This document shows positions 9,354 through 17,647 of a stretch of DNA of 55,663 nucleotides, piece by piece. Origin of the DNA: Bacteroidota bacterium (lineage in GTDB: Bacteria > Bacteroidota > Bacteroidia > Bacteroidales > UBA4417); contig JAKLFM010000017.1 in assembly GCA_022711175.1 (NCBI GenBank), forward strand, positions 1-55,663, read 5' to 3'. Each line of letters opens with the position of its first letter. Positions within the stretch are counted from its first letter, which is position 1. The notes under the pieces were generated by a model that was given only the letters and a program-made list of their open reading frames with translations, made no database searches and was not told the origin of the DNA. Made by a program: the position numbers and the translations under genes.

Positions 9354-11255
9354 ATGAGCGACCAGATAAAGCACGAATGCGGCATTGCCCTTATACGGCT
9401 CCGGAAACCCCTCGAATATTACCATACACGATACGGCACAACGCTTTACGGCCTCAATAAGTTGCACCTACTCATGGAAAAACAGCACAACCGGGGCCAG
9501 GATGGCGCAGGTGTTGCTTCCATTAAACTGGATATGAAGCCGGGAGTGCGGTATATTAACCGACTTCGCTCAAATGCAGCTTCACCTATCGAAGATATTT
9601 TTAAGCAGATATATAAGCCCATACAGGAGGCAGGAGAGAAGAACCCCGACAGGCTTTCGGATGTTAACTGGCTGAAACAGAGCCTCGAATTTACAGGGGA
9701 ACTGTTCATGGGGCACCTGCGGTACGGCACTTTTGGTAAGAACAATATCGAAAACCTGCATCCGGTGCTGCGCGCCAACAACTGGATGACGCGGAATCTT
9801 GTTCTGGCAGGCAATTTCAACATGACCAATGTTGATGAGCTTTTTAACCGCCTTGTTGATTTCGGGCAATATCCTGTTGAAACCTCCGATACGGTTACAA
9901 TTCTCGAAAAAATAGGTCATTTCCTCGATGAGGCAAACGAAGAACTTTACAGAAAATTCAAAGAAGAAGGGCACTCAAAGAAGGAAAGCACCAGGCTCAT
10001 TGCCGATAATCTGAACCTTCAGGAAATACTGTCAAAGTCATCAACATACTGGGATGGCGGTTATTCCATTGTAGGCATGATAGGGCACGGTGATGCCTTT
10101 GTAATGCGCGATCCTTCAGGTATAAGGCCTGCCTACTGGTATTGTGACGAAGAAGTGGTGGTTGCAGCTTCCGAAAGGCCTGCCATACAAACCGTATTCA
10201 ATGTGCCTGATACGGCTGTGCACGAACTTAAACCCGGCCATGTGCTGGTAGTGCGAAAAAACGGTGAGGTGTCGGAAGAACTGTGCCATAAACCGGACGA
10301 GCGCAGATCATGTTCCTTCGAGCGTATTTATTTCAGCCGCGGCACCGACAGTGATATTTACAAGGAACGAAAAAAACTGGGACGACTGCTTGCAGCCAGT
10401 ATTCTTAAAGCTATTGATTACGACATCCCAAATACAGTATTTTCATACATTCCCAACACGGCAGCATCAGCATTCTATGGTCTGATTGAAGAGCTGAACA
10501 GTTATTGCGACGGCATCAAAAAAGATAAAATCCTCCAGCTTGGAGCTGATTTCACCCGGCAGCAGCTTGATGAAATTTTCAAGCTACAGGTTCGCATTGA
10601 AAAAGTTGCCGTGAAGGACATTAAACTGCGCACTTTTATTACTCAGGATGCCAAACGCGACGACCTTGTCGCCCACGTGTATGATGTTACCTACGGTACG
10701 GTAAGGCCCGGTATTGATAACCTGGTGGTGATTGACGACTCTATTGTGCGTGGTACTACGCTCAAGCGCAGTATCATTCGCATGCTCGACAGGCTTCATC
10801 CCCGCAAAATAGTAATAGCCTCCTCTGCACCTCAAATCCGTTATCCCGACTGCTACGGCATCGATATGGCCAAGATTACTGATTTTATTGCTTTTACCGC
10901 AGCTATTGATTTGCTTAAGGAAACCGGCCAGACAGCAATTCTTAACGAGGTTTACCGCAAATGCAAGCAGCAGGAAAATCTTCCCAAAGAACAGGTAATC
11001 AATTTTGTAAAGGAAATTTATCAGCCGTTCACTGCCGATCAGATTTCGGCAAAAGTATCTAAGCTGGTTACTCCGGCCAATTGCAATGCAAGTGTTGAAG
11101 TGGTTTACCAGACAATTGAGAACCTGCACCAGGCTATTCCGGGGCACCTGGGCGACTGGTACTTTACGGGTAACTACCCGACGCCCGGAGGCAACAAGGT
11201 GGTAAACAAGTCGTTCATAAATTACATTGAAGGAAGGAACGAGAGGGCCTACTAA
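9354..11255 (+). CDS. Amidophosphoribosyltransferase, long Bacteroidota form
   Basis: This PurF-like enzyme would transfer glutamine-derived ammonia to PRPP in the first step of purine synthesis. The ATG at 9354 gives MSDQIKHECGIALIRL. The cysteine of HECGI is the expected N-terminal nucleophile of the class II glutamine amidotransferase domain, exposed after removal of a short propeptide. Downstream motifs include EKQHNRGQDGAG, GHLRYGTFGKNN and RDPSGIRPAYW. The PRPP loop VVIDDSIVRGTTLKRSI is intact. At 633 residues it is clearly longer than classical PurF (about 470-505) but matches the long form seen in Bacteroidota. Whether it is the housekeeping PurF or a paralogue cannot be decided here, so no symbol is given. 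A strong terminator follows. Confidence 0.88.
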   Translation: MSDQIKHECGIALIRLRKPLEYYHTRYGTTLYGLNKLHLLMEKQHNRGQDGAGVASIKLDMKPGVRYINRLRSNAASPIEDIFKQIYKPIQEAGEKNPDRLSDVNWLKQSLEFTGELFMGHLRYGTFGKNNIENLHPVLRANNWMTRNLVLAGNFNMTNVDELFNRLVDFGQYPVETSDTVTILEKIGHFLDEANEELYRKFKEEGHSKKESTRLIADNLNLQEILSKSSTYWDGGYSIVGMIGHGDAFVMRDPSGIRPAYWYCDEEVVVAASERPAIQTVFNVPDTAVHELKPGHVLVVRKNGEVSEELCHKPDERRSCSFERIYFSRGTDSDIYKERKKLGRLLAASILKAIDYDIPNTVFSYIPNTAASAFYGLIEELNSYCDGIKKDKILQLGADFTRQQLDEIFKLQVRIEKVAVKDIKLRTFITQDAKRDDLVAHVYDVTYGTVRPGIDNLVVIDDSIVRGTTLKRSIIRMLDRLHPRKIVIASSAPQIRYPDCYGIDMAKITDFIAFTAAIDLLKETGQTAILNEVYRKCKQQENLPKEQVINFVKEIYQPFTADQISAKVSKLVTPANCNASVEVVYQTIENLHQAIPGHLGDWYFTGNYPTPGGNKVVNKSFINYIEGRNERAY

Positions 11256-11277
11256 GCAGGAACATCATTCGGACAAA

Positions 11278-11317
11278 ATACGGGAGGCGGCTCATGGCCG
11301 CCTCCCGTATTTTTTTA
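11278..11317. terminator. Bidirectional intrinsic terminator
   Basis: A 14-bp GC-rich stem (11278-11291 pairing with 11297-11310, core CGGGAGGCGG/CCGCCTCCCG) with a 5-base loop is followed by a T-run on the plus strand. The minus strand also reads into TATTTTG. It separates the convergent amidophosphoribosyltransferase and HIT genes. Confidence 0.92.
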
Positions 11318-11332
11318 GTTATATCATTAAGC

Positions 11333-11725
11333 CTAAAACTCCCTGGCTATAAGGGCAGCAATTTCTGCGAGCTCTTCGGACGTGAGTTTCAGCTTTGGCT
11401 TGGCAAAATTAATATCGTTCATCTCGTTCATCGGTACGAGATGGATATGCGCATGCGGAACCTCCAGACCGATAACGGCAATACCAACTTTTAAACAGGG
11501 GATTGCCTTTTTAAGTGCTACGGCTACCTTACTGGCAAAAGCCCAGAATTCCTGGTATAGCGCGCTGTCCATATCAAAAATGTAGTCAATCTCCTGCTTT
11601 GGTATCACAAGCACATGCCCTTTTGCAATCGGGTTGATGTCGAGAAAAGCGAAAAACTTGTCGTTTTCGGCAACTTTGTGACTCGGAATTTCACCGGCAG
11701 CGATACGTGAAAAAATTGAAGCCAT
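11333..11725 (-). CDS. HIT-family nucleotide hydrolase/transferase
   Basis: This 130-residue histidine-triad protein begins MASIFSRIAAGEIPSHKVAE, typical of the Hint/HinT branch that hydrolyses nucleoside phosphoramidates or AMP-lysine. The histidine triad is present as VPHAHIHLVPM near residue 95. The segments FLDINPIAKGHVLVIPK and KAIPCLKVGIAVIG are conserved family features. It starts 35 bases after greA on the same strand, so the two are very likely co-transcribed. Confidence 0.93.
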   Translation of the reverse strand: MASIFSRIAAGEIPSHKVAENDKFFAFLDINPIAKGHVLVIPKQEIDYIFDMDSALYQEFWAFASKVAVALKKAIPCLKVGIAVIGLEVPHAHIHLVPMNEMNDINFAKPKLKLTSEELAEIAALIAREF

Positions 11726-11760
11726 AGTTTATGTTTTTGTAATCAAATGGAATAGCGGGA

Positions 11761-12237
11761 CTATTTCTGTGAAATTTCAACAATCTCTACAGTAATTTTA
11801 CCAGCCGGTACAGCAATATCAACAATATCGCCTTTGCTTTTGCCGAGTAACCCTTTTGCTATAGGCGAGGTGATGGATATTTTCCCCGATTTGAGGTCGG
11901 CTTCGTTCTCAGGCACCAATGTATACGACATGATGGCATTGGTTTTTGTATTTTTAATTTTCACGCTCGATAGTATCAATACCTTCGAGTTATCGAGTTT
12001 CGATTCGTCGATGAGGCGGGCATTGCGGATTTGGTCCTGCAATTTCGAAATTTTCATCTCCAGCATTCCCTGGGCATTTTTTGCTGCGTCATATTCTGCG
12101 TTTTCTGACAAGTCGCCTTTATCGCGCGCTTCGGCTATTTGCTGCGATATTGAAGGCCTTTCTACTGTTGTTAGATGCTCAAGTTCTGCTTTTAATTTCT
12201 CAAGACCTTCCTTAGTATAATAAGTAACGTTAGTCAT
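11761..12237 (-). CDS. greA: Transcription elongation factor GreA
   Basis: GreA rescues backtracked RNA polymerase by stimulating transcript cleavage. At 158 residues it has the usual length. The N-terminal coiled coil starts MTNVTYYTKEGLEKLKAEL and carries the acidic tip motif GDLSENAEYDAAKN, whose Asp and Glu reach the polymerase active site. The C-terminal FKBP-like domain includes ISITSPIAKGLLGKSKGDIV. It is the first gene of a two-gene unit with the HIT gene. The promoter box at 12309-12302 and a hairpin with a T-run at 12290-12268 lie in its leader, which suggests regulation by attenuation (inference). Confidence 0.96.
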   Translation of the reverse strand: MTNVTYYTKEGLEKLKAELEHLTTVERPSISQQIAEARDKGDLSENAEYDAAKNAQGMLEMKISKLQDQIRNARLIDESKLDNSKVLILSSVKIKNTKTNAIMSYTLVPENEADLKSGKISITSPIAKGLLGKSKGDIVDIAVPAGKITVEIVEISQK

Positions 12238-12267
12238 TCTGTTTGGTTTTCTGTTGATTAATAAGAT

Positions 12268-12290
12268 AAAAAGACCCTTGATTAAGGGTC
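12268..12290 (-). terminator. Hairpin plus T5 in the greA leader / downstream of the porV-like gene
   Basis: On the minus strand GACCCTT, a four-base loop and AAGGGTC are followed directly by TTTTT. It can terminate the envelope operon that ends at 12338. It also lies between the greA -7 box (12309-12302) and the greA ATG, so it would be transcribed in the greA leader. Confidence 0.75.
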
Positions 12291-12301
12291 CTTTCAGGTG
12301 G

Positions 12302-12309
12302 CAAAGATA
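12302..12309 (-). promoter_or_regulatory. -7 promoter box of greA
   Basis: TATCTTTG on the minus strand fits the TAnnTTTG consensus exactly. Its distance to the greA ATG is about 65 bases. No perfect -33 TTTG is visible. Initiation would fall immediately before the leader hairpin. Confidence 0.6.
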
Positions 12310-12337
12310 AGCAGGAAATTGTTTCCCGCTGATGGTT

Positions 12338-13390
12338 CTAGAAATTTAGCCGGGCTGCAATGCTGTGTGTTCCTTCGAACGGGTTGGTTGCCCGATAAGA
12401 GTAATCAACGGCAAAGCCTGAGCCTTTCTGCTTGTTGAAGGGCACTTGTACGGTGAAGCCGGCACTGGGGCCGGTAAATACAGTCGTACGTTCAGCATCA
12501 CTGGTTATGCCATCTTCGTATGTGTAAGCGCCACGCAGTTGCAGGTACGACATCAGAGCATACTCGAGACCAAGTGTATATTGATCTTTGAAGAATGAAT
12601 TTGAGGTAAAAGTACCTGCAATGGTTATCCGGTGAACATCAGCGAAATGAATGTCGTAGGCTGCACCAATGTTTAGCTGTGATGGAAGTTCGAAATCGGC
12701 TGAACGTTGTTCGAGGGTGAACATGCTTTCCTGGTTGGGCAGGAAGCTGCGGATGGAAAGGCCATCGCCCCTGAAACGCATAGTAGGGCCGATGTTCTTG
12801 AGCGAAATACCGAAATGAACATTCTCCTTCTCACCGGTTACATATTGAATACCGGCATCGAGGGCTACACCCTGGGCGCTTACATCGCTGATAACTTCCG
12901 AAATGATCTTGAGGTTAAAACCCCCGTAGATACTGTTGGAGAAAGCCTTGGCATAAGCTATGTTGATATTCATGTAACTGGGCGAAAAATTACCGATACC
13001 GCCTTCGGGAAGACTGGTGGTAGTGATGGGAATATCGCCGAATTTCATCGCCATTACGGCCATACCTAAAACACCTGAGCCTGCTTTGTGGCTGAAGCCA
13101 AAAGTATTAATCCCTATTTCGGAACCTTTGAGCCATTGTGTATTGCTGAAAATGAGCTCAGTGCCTTTGGCAAAGCCAAGGCCTGCAATATTGGTGTACA
13201 TTGATTCGAGGCCATAAGCATTGGCAACGTTAACACTTCCCCATCCCGAGCTGCGCGCCCAGGGATTGATGAGTAATTCCGATGCACCCGATTGGCCTGC
13301 CCTGTCCTTATTACCTGCAAATGAGACTGCGGGATATAAGATTGCCCCTGCCAGGAGGATAGCTATGATGGACTTATAGATGTTTTTCAT
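12338..13390 (-). CDS. PorV/PorQ-family outer membrane beta-barrel protein
   Basis: This 350-residue protein starts with a signal peptide (IAILLAGAILYPAVSFAG) and continues as a FadL-like beta-barrel with many amphipathic strands ending ...THSIAARLNF. The segments RAGQSGASELLINPWARSSG and NIAGLGFAKGTELIF are typical of the PorV/PorQ family. PorV itself shuttles T9SS cargo to the attachment complex. Family members outside the core por locus are common and their individual roles are not settled. Here it is the last gene of an operon with a 1386-residue secreted protein and a TonB receptor, 48 bases after the former. A role in surface presentation of that secreted partner is inference. Confidence 0.85.
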   Translation of the reverse strand: MKNIYKSIIAILLAGAILYPAVSFAGNKDRAGQSGASELLINPWARSSGWGSVNVANAYGLESMYTNIAGLGFAKGTELIFSNTQWLKGSEIGINTFGFSHKAGSGVLGMAVMAMKFGDIPITTTSLPEGGIGNFSPSYMNINIAYAKAFSNSIYGGFNLKIISEVISDVSAQGVALDAGIQYVTGEKENVHFGISLKNIGPTMRFRGDGLSIRSFLPNQESMFTLEQRSADFELPSQLNIGAAYDIHFADVHRITIAGTFTSNSFFKDQYTLGLEYALMSYLQLRGAYTYEDGITSDAERTTVFTGPSAGFTVQVPFNKQKGSGFAVDYSYRATNPFEGTHSIAARLNF

Positions 13391-13438
13391 AGTCAGTCTG
13401 TTGATTAGTTGTTTATACTGAGTGAACCTCCTTAGTTG

Positions 13439-16400
13439 TTAAAATGCATTCAGGTCAACAGGACGCAGCGCTCCGAACCATTTAATCACTTTCTCGCCAA
13501 CGTCGGGCACTTTAACATGAATGAGGTACAACCCTCCTGAAATGGGTATGCCTGCAAAATTCTTAAGATCCCAGTCAATGTATGTGGTTGCGCCTTCTTT
13601 AGCAGGGAATTGCCTGATAAGCGTTCCGGCTGTTGAATAGATGGTGACCACAGCCCTTTCGGGGAGGTTAACAATTTTTACCCGGTTGTCGAGCTGGTTG
13701 ACTTCGTATGGTGAGTATCCGTAATATGGATTGGGCACTACATTTATTTTATCAAGATCGCTCACAGCTTTTACGGCATCGTTGGTAACAGTTGCAGCGC
13801 CCTTGGTACTGAAATTGTACATCGGGTAGAAGTTATTATCGTTGTGGCTTGCAACCATATCACCGGTATGTGCATAAGAGAAATACCTCCTGTAGGGCTT
13901 GCCGACGCGAAGTTTAACAGTGGCATCACAACCCAGCCAGGTTGCTGAAGGAGCTTTGAGAGGGATGGTAACCCACATGGCATTGGAGTATTGATGTGCT
14001 TTCGCCAGTTTAACCAGGTTCGGATTCCCTGTTTTCTTCATTTGTGTGGAGAAGTTTTTGCCTGCGTCATAAGCCGGCGAATCATAAATGGGGTTTGGTG
14101 TATTCTGATACTTGGCTTCGGTATGCGCCATTATGTAGATAATGTGCTTCCCGCCGAGTACACGGTTACCCATTCCGTCAAATACATTGGAAGTTGGATT
14201 GAACAGCATGTCAGCTCCATTCTCGTTCACGAGACGTGAGTCTTCACCGAACACTATATTCAGCCTTTCGCCTGTTTCCAGGTTAATGGCATAGCCCGGG
14301 AACCAACCCATTCCGTATGGTGAAATGTAATCGGAGTTCATGGCCGGATCGGTACTTTGAACGGCAGTGTCACCATCCTGGTTTACTGAGCGGTGTTTCC
14401 TGAGGTCGTACATCTTTGCCCCGCCTTCAGCCTGGCTTATTATCGGGCACATTTCAATGATAGCACAGCGCGTCCATTTACTCTTATCGGCTGTAAAAAC
14501 CACGTCAACGCTGGCAAGATCGTACATATTGCATTTGGTTTTCGACATGAAACTGAGGTCTCCGTAGGCTGGTGCTGCAGAATCCTGCGGAAAGCCTGCA
14601 GCCAGGTTATAAGGTGCCCATGTGCCTCCTATTAATTGCTCATAAACCCCGAATGGGTCATACGATTTGGAGGCTGTCATATTCCAGTCGTTATTGTTAG
14701 CATTGTCAGGATCTTTTACGCTTCCCGATCTAATCCAGTTAAAATCGGGGAAGCCGTCCACATCAGGCAAACCCGCTAACCAGTAATTGGATGAGTCAGC
14801 AAAGACGATGGAAGAGCCCAGATAACCGTTGTTATCGGCAGCCGGTCCCCAGGTGTAGCTGGGAGCCTGGTTCTGATCGTAGGAAACTTCGAGACGGAAA
14901 ATCCCCGGGTCGAAAGGTTGTGAGATCGAAACCGAAAGGCCGAGGTCAATAAATACCTGTTCGTTCTTGAAACTGATCAGTGTGTCGGATTTATAAACCT
15001 TTCCGGTCGAGTTGTCGGTAAGTGTCCACCTGCAATCCTGAATAATGGTATCCATTTCTCCGGCTTTCACCGTTGAGTAAAACATTGAATCGAACTTGAT
15101 GGTATAATCGGCTTCCTTCACATTGAGGGGGTCAATTACCTTTACATTCACAGGGCTACCACCTTTTTCGTACTTCATTGTGTATGCAATAGGGTATGTT
15201 TCGGAACCGATCGTATTCAGCGAATCCACAGGTTTTTTCGAGAGTATCTCATCCACTGATTCCTTCGTAAGTTCAAGAACGTTTCCTCCATTTCCTTGTC
15301 CGGCAATACGTGTTACAGCGAGGCTTTCACCATATTTTGCCTGAGGGTTGATTAAACCAACCGGTGCATGAGGAATACCGGTGTAGGTTTTAATGTTTTT
15401 ACGACCGGGCAGGTAGGGTAACTTTTGCCCTTTGTACTTTTCGACATCATTGGCGTCGTAAGGCAGGTAGTAGTTGTAAGCGTAAGCAATTGCCATGTAA
15501 TAATACTGCTGGTGATTTACCAGTTTTTCACCTGAGAAAGCATCCTCGCCAAGGGTAAAGCTGTGCGAAATACCCTGATCGGCGCCATCAACTTCAACAA
15601 CAGGTACGTTACCATTCAATGACTGGTCGAAATTAAAGTTAACGAGCCGCGATACCCCGTTCTTCACATCGCACTGGAAAACAAGCCGTGCTTTGGCGGG
15701 ATCGTGAATATCAGCACTTGTAACAGTAGCATCTTTAAGCTGGAATACCTGGTAACCTTCGAAGTTATATGTTGAGTCGTAACGTTCGCTTGCACTAAGG
15801 CTGTCGGGCGAAACGATGCGCGGGTCAAATTCCTGGTATTTTTCGTTGAAGTTGTTGCCGGCATCATTGGTTTTGCGGTTGGTGAGGTAAATGATAAGTT
15901 GCCTGTCGAGTTCGCGGATGGTGAGGTCAGGGGCATTGGGTCCTGAAATAACCTTGAAGCAGTTGTCGAACAGCATCTGGCATTTGTCATCAATAACGCG
16001 GAGAGCTTCAACTGATGCAAAAGGACCGCCAGAAGCTGCCCTTGCCCAGGGAATACCAACAGTGATATAATTTACAGCACCGGGTTCGAGTGTGAAAGGT
16101 CCGGCTGATTGCATAAAGCGGCGGTCATCAGGATCGTTGCCTGCGGTTTCTTCGGTCCAGTATGGCATTCCGTTGGGGGGAAGGCCACCGGTACCCCAAT
16201 AGCAAGGATCGCTGTTGCCGGGGAACATGAAGTCGCAATCAGGGCCAAGGCCGCCACCCTGTGCATGGGCATTGCCTCCCCAAATCATCTTGGTACCATC
16301 TTTCCAGATACCTTTCATCAGGTTGTAATAATCAATGGCAACACTCGGGTCGGTCATATAGTTGGCGCCTCCGTTATTGTGATAAACGAATCGGCGCATC

Positions 16401-17599
16401 CCGAAACGTTCGTCGTCGATAATGCTGTTGGCAAAGTTTACACCGTTGATGCTTACATCGCAGTTTTCACCGGTTTTGGGATTGTATTTCGGATTATCAA
16501 TACCGTCAGGGTCAATATAAGGTCCCTGGAAGTAGTCAACTCCAATGGCAGGAGGCTGGGTACCGTAAGCCCATGCCTGGCCTTGTCCGTCAATAGGCGT
16601 GCCGTTGTAGCAATATCCGAGCCCACGCTTAACATCGCAGCCTACATAGTCGTCCCATGCATAACCGAGGTCGGTATCAACCCACTGGCAGAAATAGGTT
16701 TCTTTGAGGCGGTATGTTGAACGGTTAATAATTTCATAACTGTAGAAAGTCATGTTGTTAACCTCGTCGTTGGTCGAAAACCCGAAAGCCTGGCCACGAA
16801 TTTCGACACCGATTGGCGAGCCGCTGGTTTCAGTATGAATGTTGCCTTTATCGTTAAAAACCCACCACAAGGTATAGTCACCTTTTATTACCTGGTCCGA
16901 AAGAATACCGTTGCCTTCAGCTGTGGGTATCTTGGTATGGCACAGGGCATTCGAAACATCATAATACGGATAATCTCCGTCGTTCTGCGGATCATATTGT
17001 CCGTCGCCGTTCCTGTCGAAAAATGGTGCAAGATAGTAGCTCTGTCCTTTTTCAACGTCGCCGTGGGCAGGCCATTTAAGGATGGTGGAAGGAATCTGGT
17101 ACCCTGCATAGCTGGCAGGATCATCCCAATAGGCAAGGAAAGCGTCCACGTCATCGCGCGACATTTCAAACAGCTTATCATATGCAGCGCAGGTGTAATC
17201 GTCGATAGCTGCTGTGCCGTCGATGGTAAGCGGGCCGGGCCAGTAGTCGTTACCAACCTGGCGGTAACGCAAGGCGGCAAGTTTAAGCTGGTCGTTTACA
17301 TCGAGGCCGCCAAGCCAGAGCGAGCCGCTGAACATTGACATTTTTTTGGAGCCTTTGGGAATTTCGTACTGGGCTGTCTCAAAATCCCACCACATATCGC
17401 CGCCGGTATTGATACGGGCACGAACGTTGTTAATTTCGAGCCATTTGAAATTAGCTCCGGGAATACAGCCTGCAGCAGTTGACTTTATATTGTTGGTTGC
17501 CGCACTGCTCTTTTCATAACGGTACTTTTCGGCATACACGCCTGTTACAAGCAGCGAAAAGAACAAGATTAGTGACAATATTCTGTTGATATTCTTCAT
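13439..17599 (-). CDS. Large secreted protein with T9SS-type C-terminal domain
   Basis: This 1386-residue protein has a signal peptide (ILSLILFFSLLVTGVYA) and no recognised catalytic domain. It contains a Ca-binding-like segment DRNGDGQYDPQNDGDYP (about residues 195-215), many Asp/Asn/Gly/Tyr-rich beta stretches and a C-terminal segment beginning INVVPNPYYGYSPYE (about 1287). The latter continues with VVTIYSTAGTLIRQF and GGLYLIHVKVP, which is the architecture of a FlgD-like/T9SS sorting domain. The very end (GALRPVDLNAF) is extended compared with simple type A domains. It is the middle gene of a TonB receptor-secreted protein-PorV-family operon. I cannot name its function; cell-surface display is likely. 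Confidence 0.8.
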   Translation of the reverse strand: MKNINRILSLILFFSLLVTGVYAEKYRYEKSSAATNNIKSTAAGCIPGANFKWLEINNVRARINTGGDMWWDFETAQYEIPKGSKKMSMFSGSLWLGGLDVNDQLKLAALRYRQVGNDYWPGPLTIDGTAAIDDYTCAAYDKLFEMSRDDVDAFLAYWDDPASYAGYQIPSTILKWPAHGDVEKGQSYYLAPFFDRNGDGQYDPQNDGDYPYYDVSNALCHTKIPTAEGNGILSDQVIKGDYTLWWVFNDKGNIHTETSGSPIGVEIRGQAFGFSTNDEVNNMTFYSYEIINRSTYRLKETYFCQWVDTDLGYAWDDYVGCDVKRGLGYCYNGTPIDGQGQAWAYGTQPPAIGVDYFQGPYIDPDGIDNPKYNPKTGENCDVSINGVNFANSIIDDERFGMRRFVYHNNGGANYMTDPSVAIDYYNLMKGIWKDGTKMIWGGNAHAQGGGLGPDCDFMFPGNSDPCYWGTGGLPPNGMPYWTEETAGNDPDDRRFMQSAGPFTLEPGAVNYITVGIPWARAASGGPFASVEALRVIDDKCQMLFDNCFKVISGPNAPDLTIRELDRQLIIYLTNRKTNDAGNNFNEKYQEFDPRIVSPDSLSASERYDSTYNFEGYQVFQLKDATVTSADIHDPAKARLVFQCDVKNGVSRLVNFNFDQSLNGNVPVVEVDGADQGISHSFTLGEDAFSGEKLVNHQQYYYMAIAYAYNYYLPYDANDVEKYKGQKLPYLPGRKNIKTYTGIPHAPVGLINPQAKYGESLAVTRIAGQGNGGNVLELTKESVDEILSKKPVDSLNTIGSETYPIAYTMKYEKGGSPVNVKVIDPLNVKEADYTIKFDSMFYSTVKAGEMDTIIQDCRWTLTDNSTGKVYKSDTLISFKNEQVFIDLGLSVSISQPFDPGIFRLEVSYDQNQAPSYTWGPAADNNGYLGSSIVFADSSNYWLAGLPDVDGFPDFNWIRSGSVKDPDNANNNDWNMTASKSYDPFGVYEQLIGGTWAPYNLAAGFPQDSAAPAYGDLSFMSKTKCNMYDLASVDVVFTADKSKWTRCAIIEMCPIISQAEGGAKMYDLRKHRSVNQDGDTAVQSTDPAMNSDYISPYGMGWFPGYAINLETGERLNIVFGEDSRLVNENGADMLFNPTSNVFDGMGNRVLGGKHIIYIMAHTEAKYQNTPNPIYDSPAYDAGKNFSTQMKKTGNPNLVKLAKAHQYSNAMWVTIPLKAPSATWLGCDATVKLRVGKPYRRYFSYAHTGDMVASHNDNNFYPMYNFSTKGAATVTNDAVKAVSDLDKINVVPNPYYGYSPYEVNQLDNRVKIVNLPERAVVTIYSTAGTLIRQFPAKEGATTYIDWDLKNFAGIPISGGLYLIHVKVPDVGEKVIKWFGALRPVDLNAF

Positions 17600-17647
17600 G
17601 GTGTAGCTTATTAAGGTTAAGCAGATCGTTTTTTCGTTCGTGTAATG

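Noticed and set aside
16109..16720. 203-codon plus-strand frame inside the 1386-residue protein gene
   Set aside because: It is antisense to a clear secreted-protein gene and has no recognisable motif.
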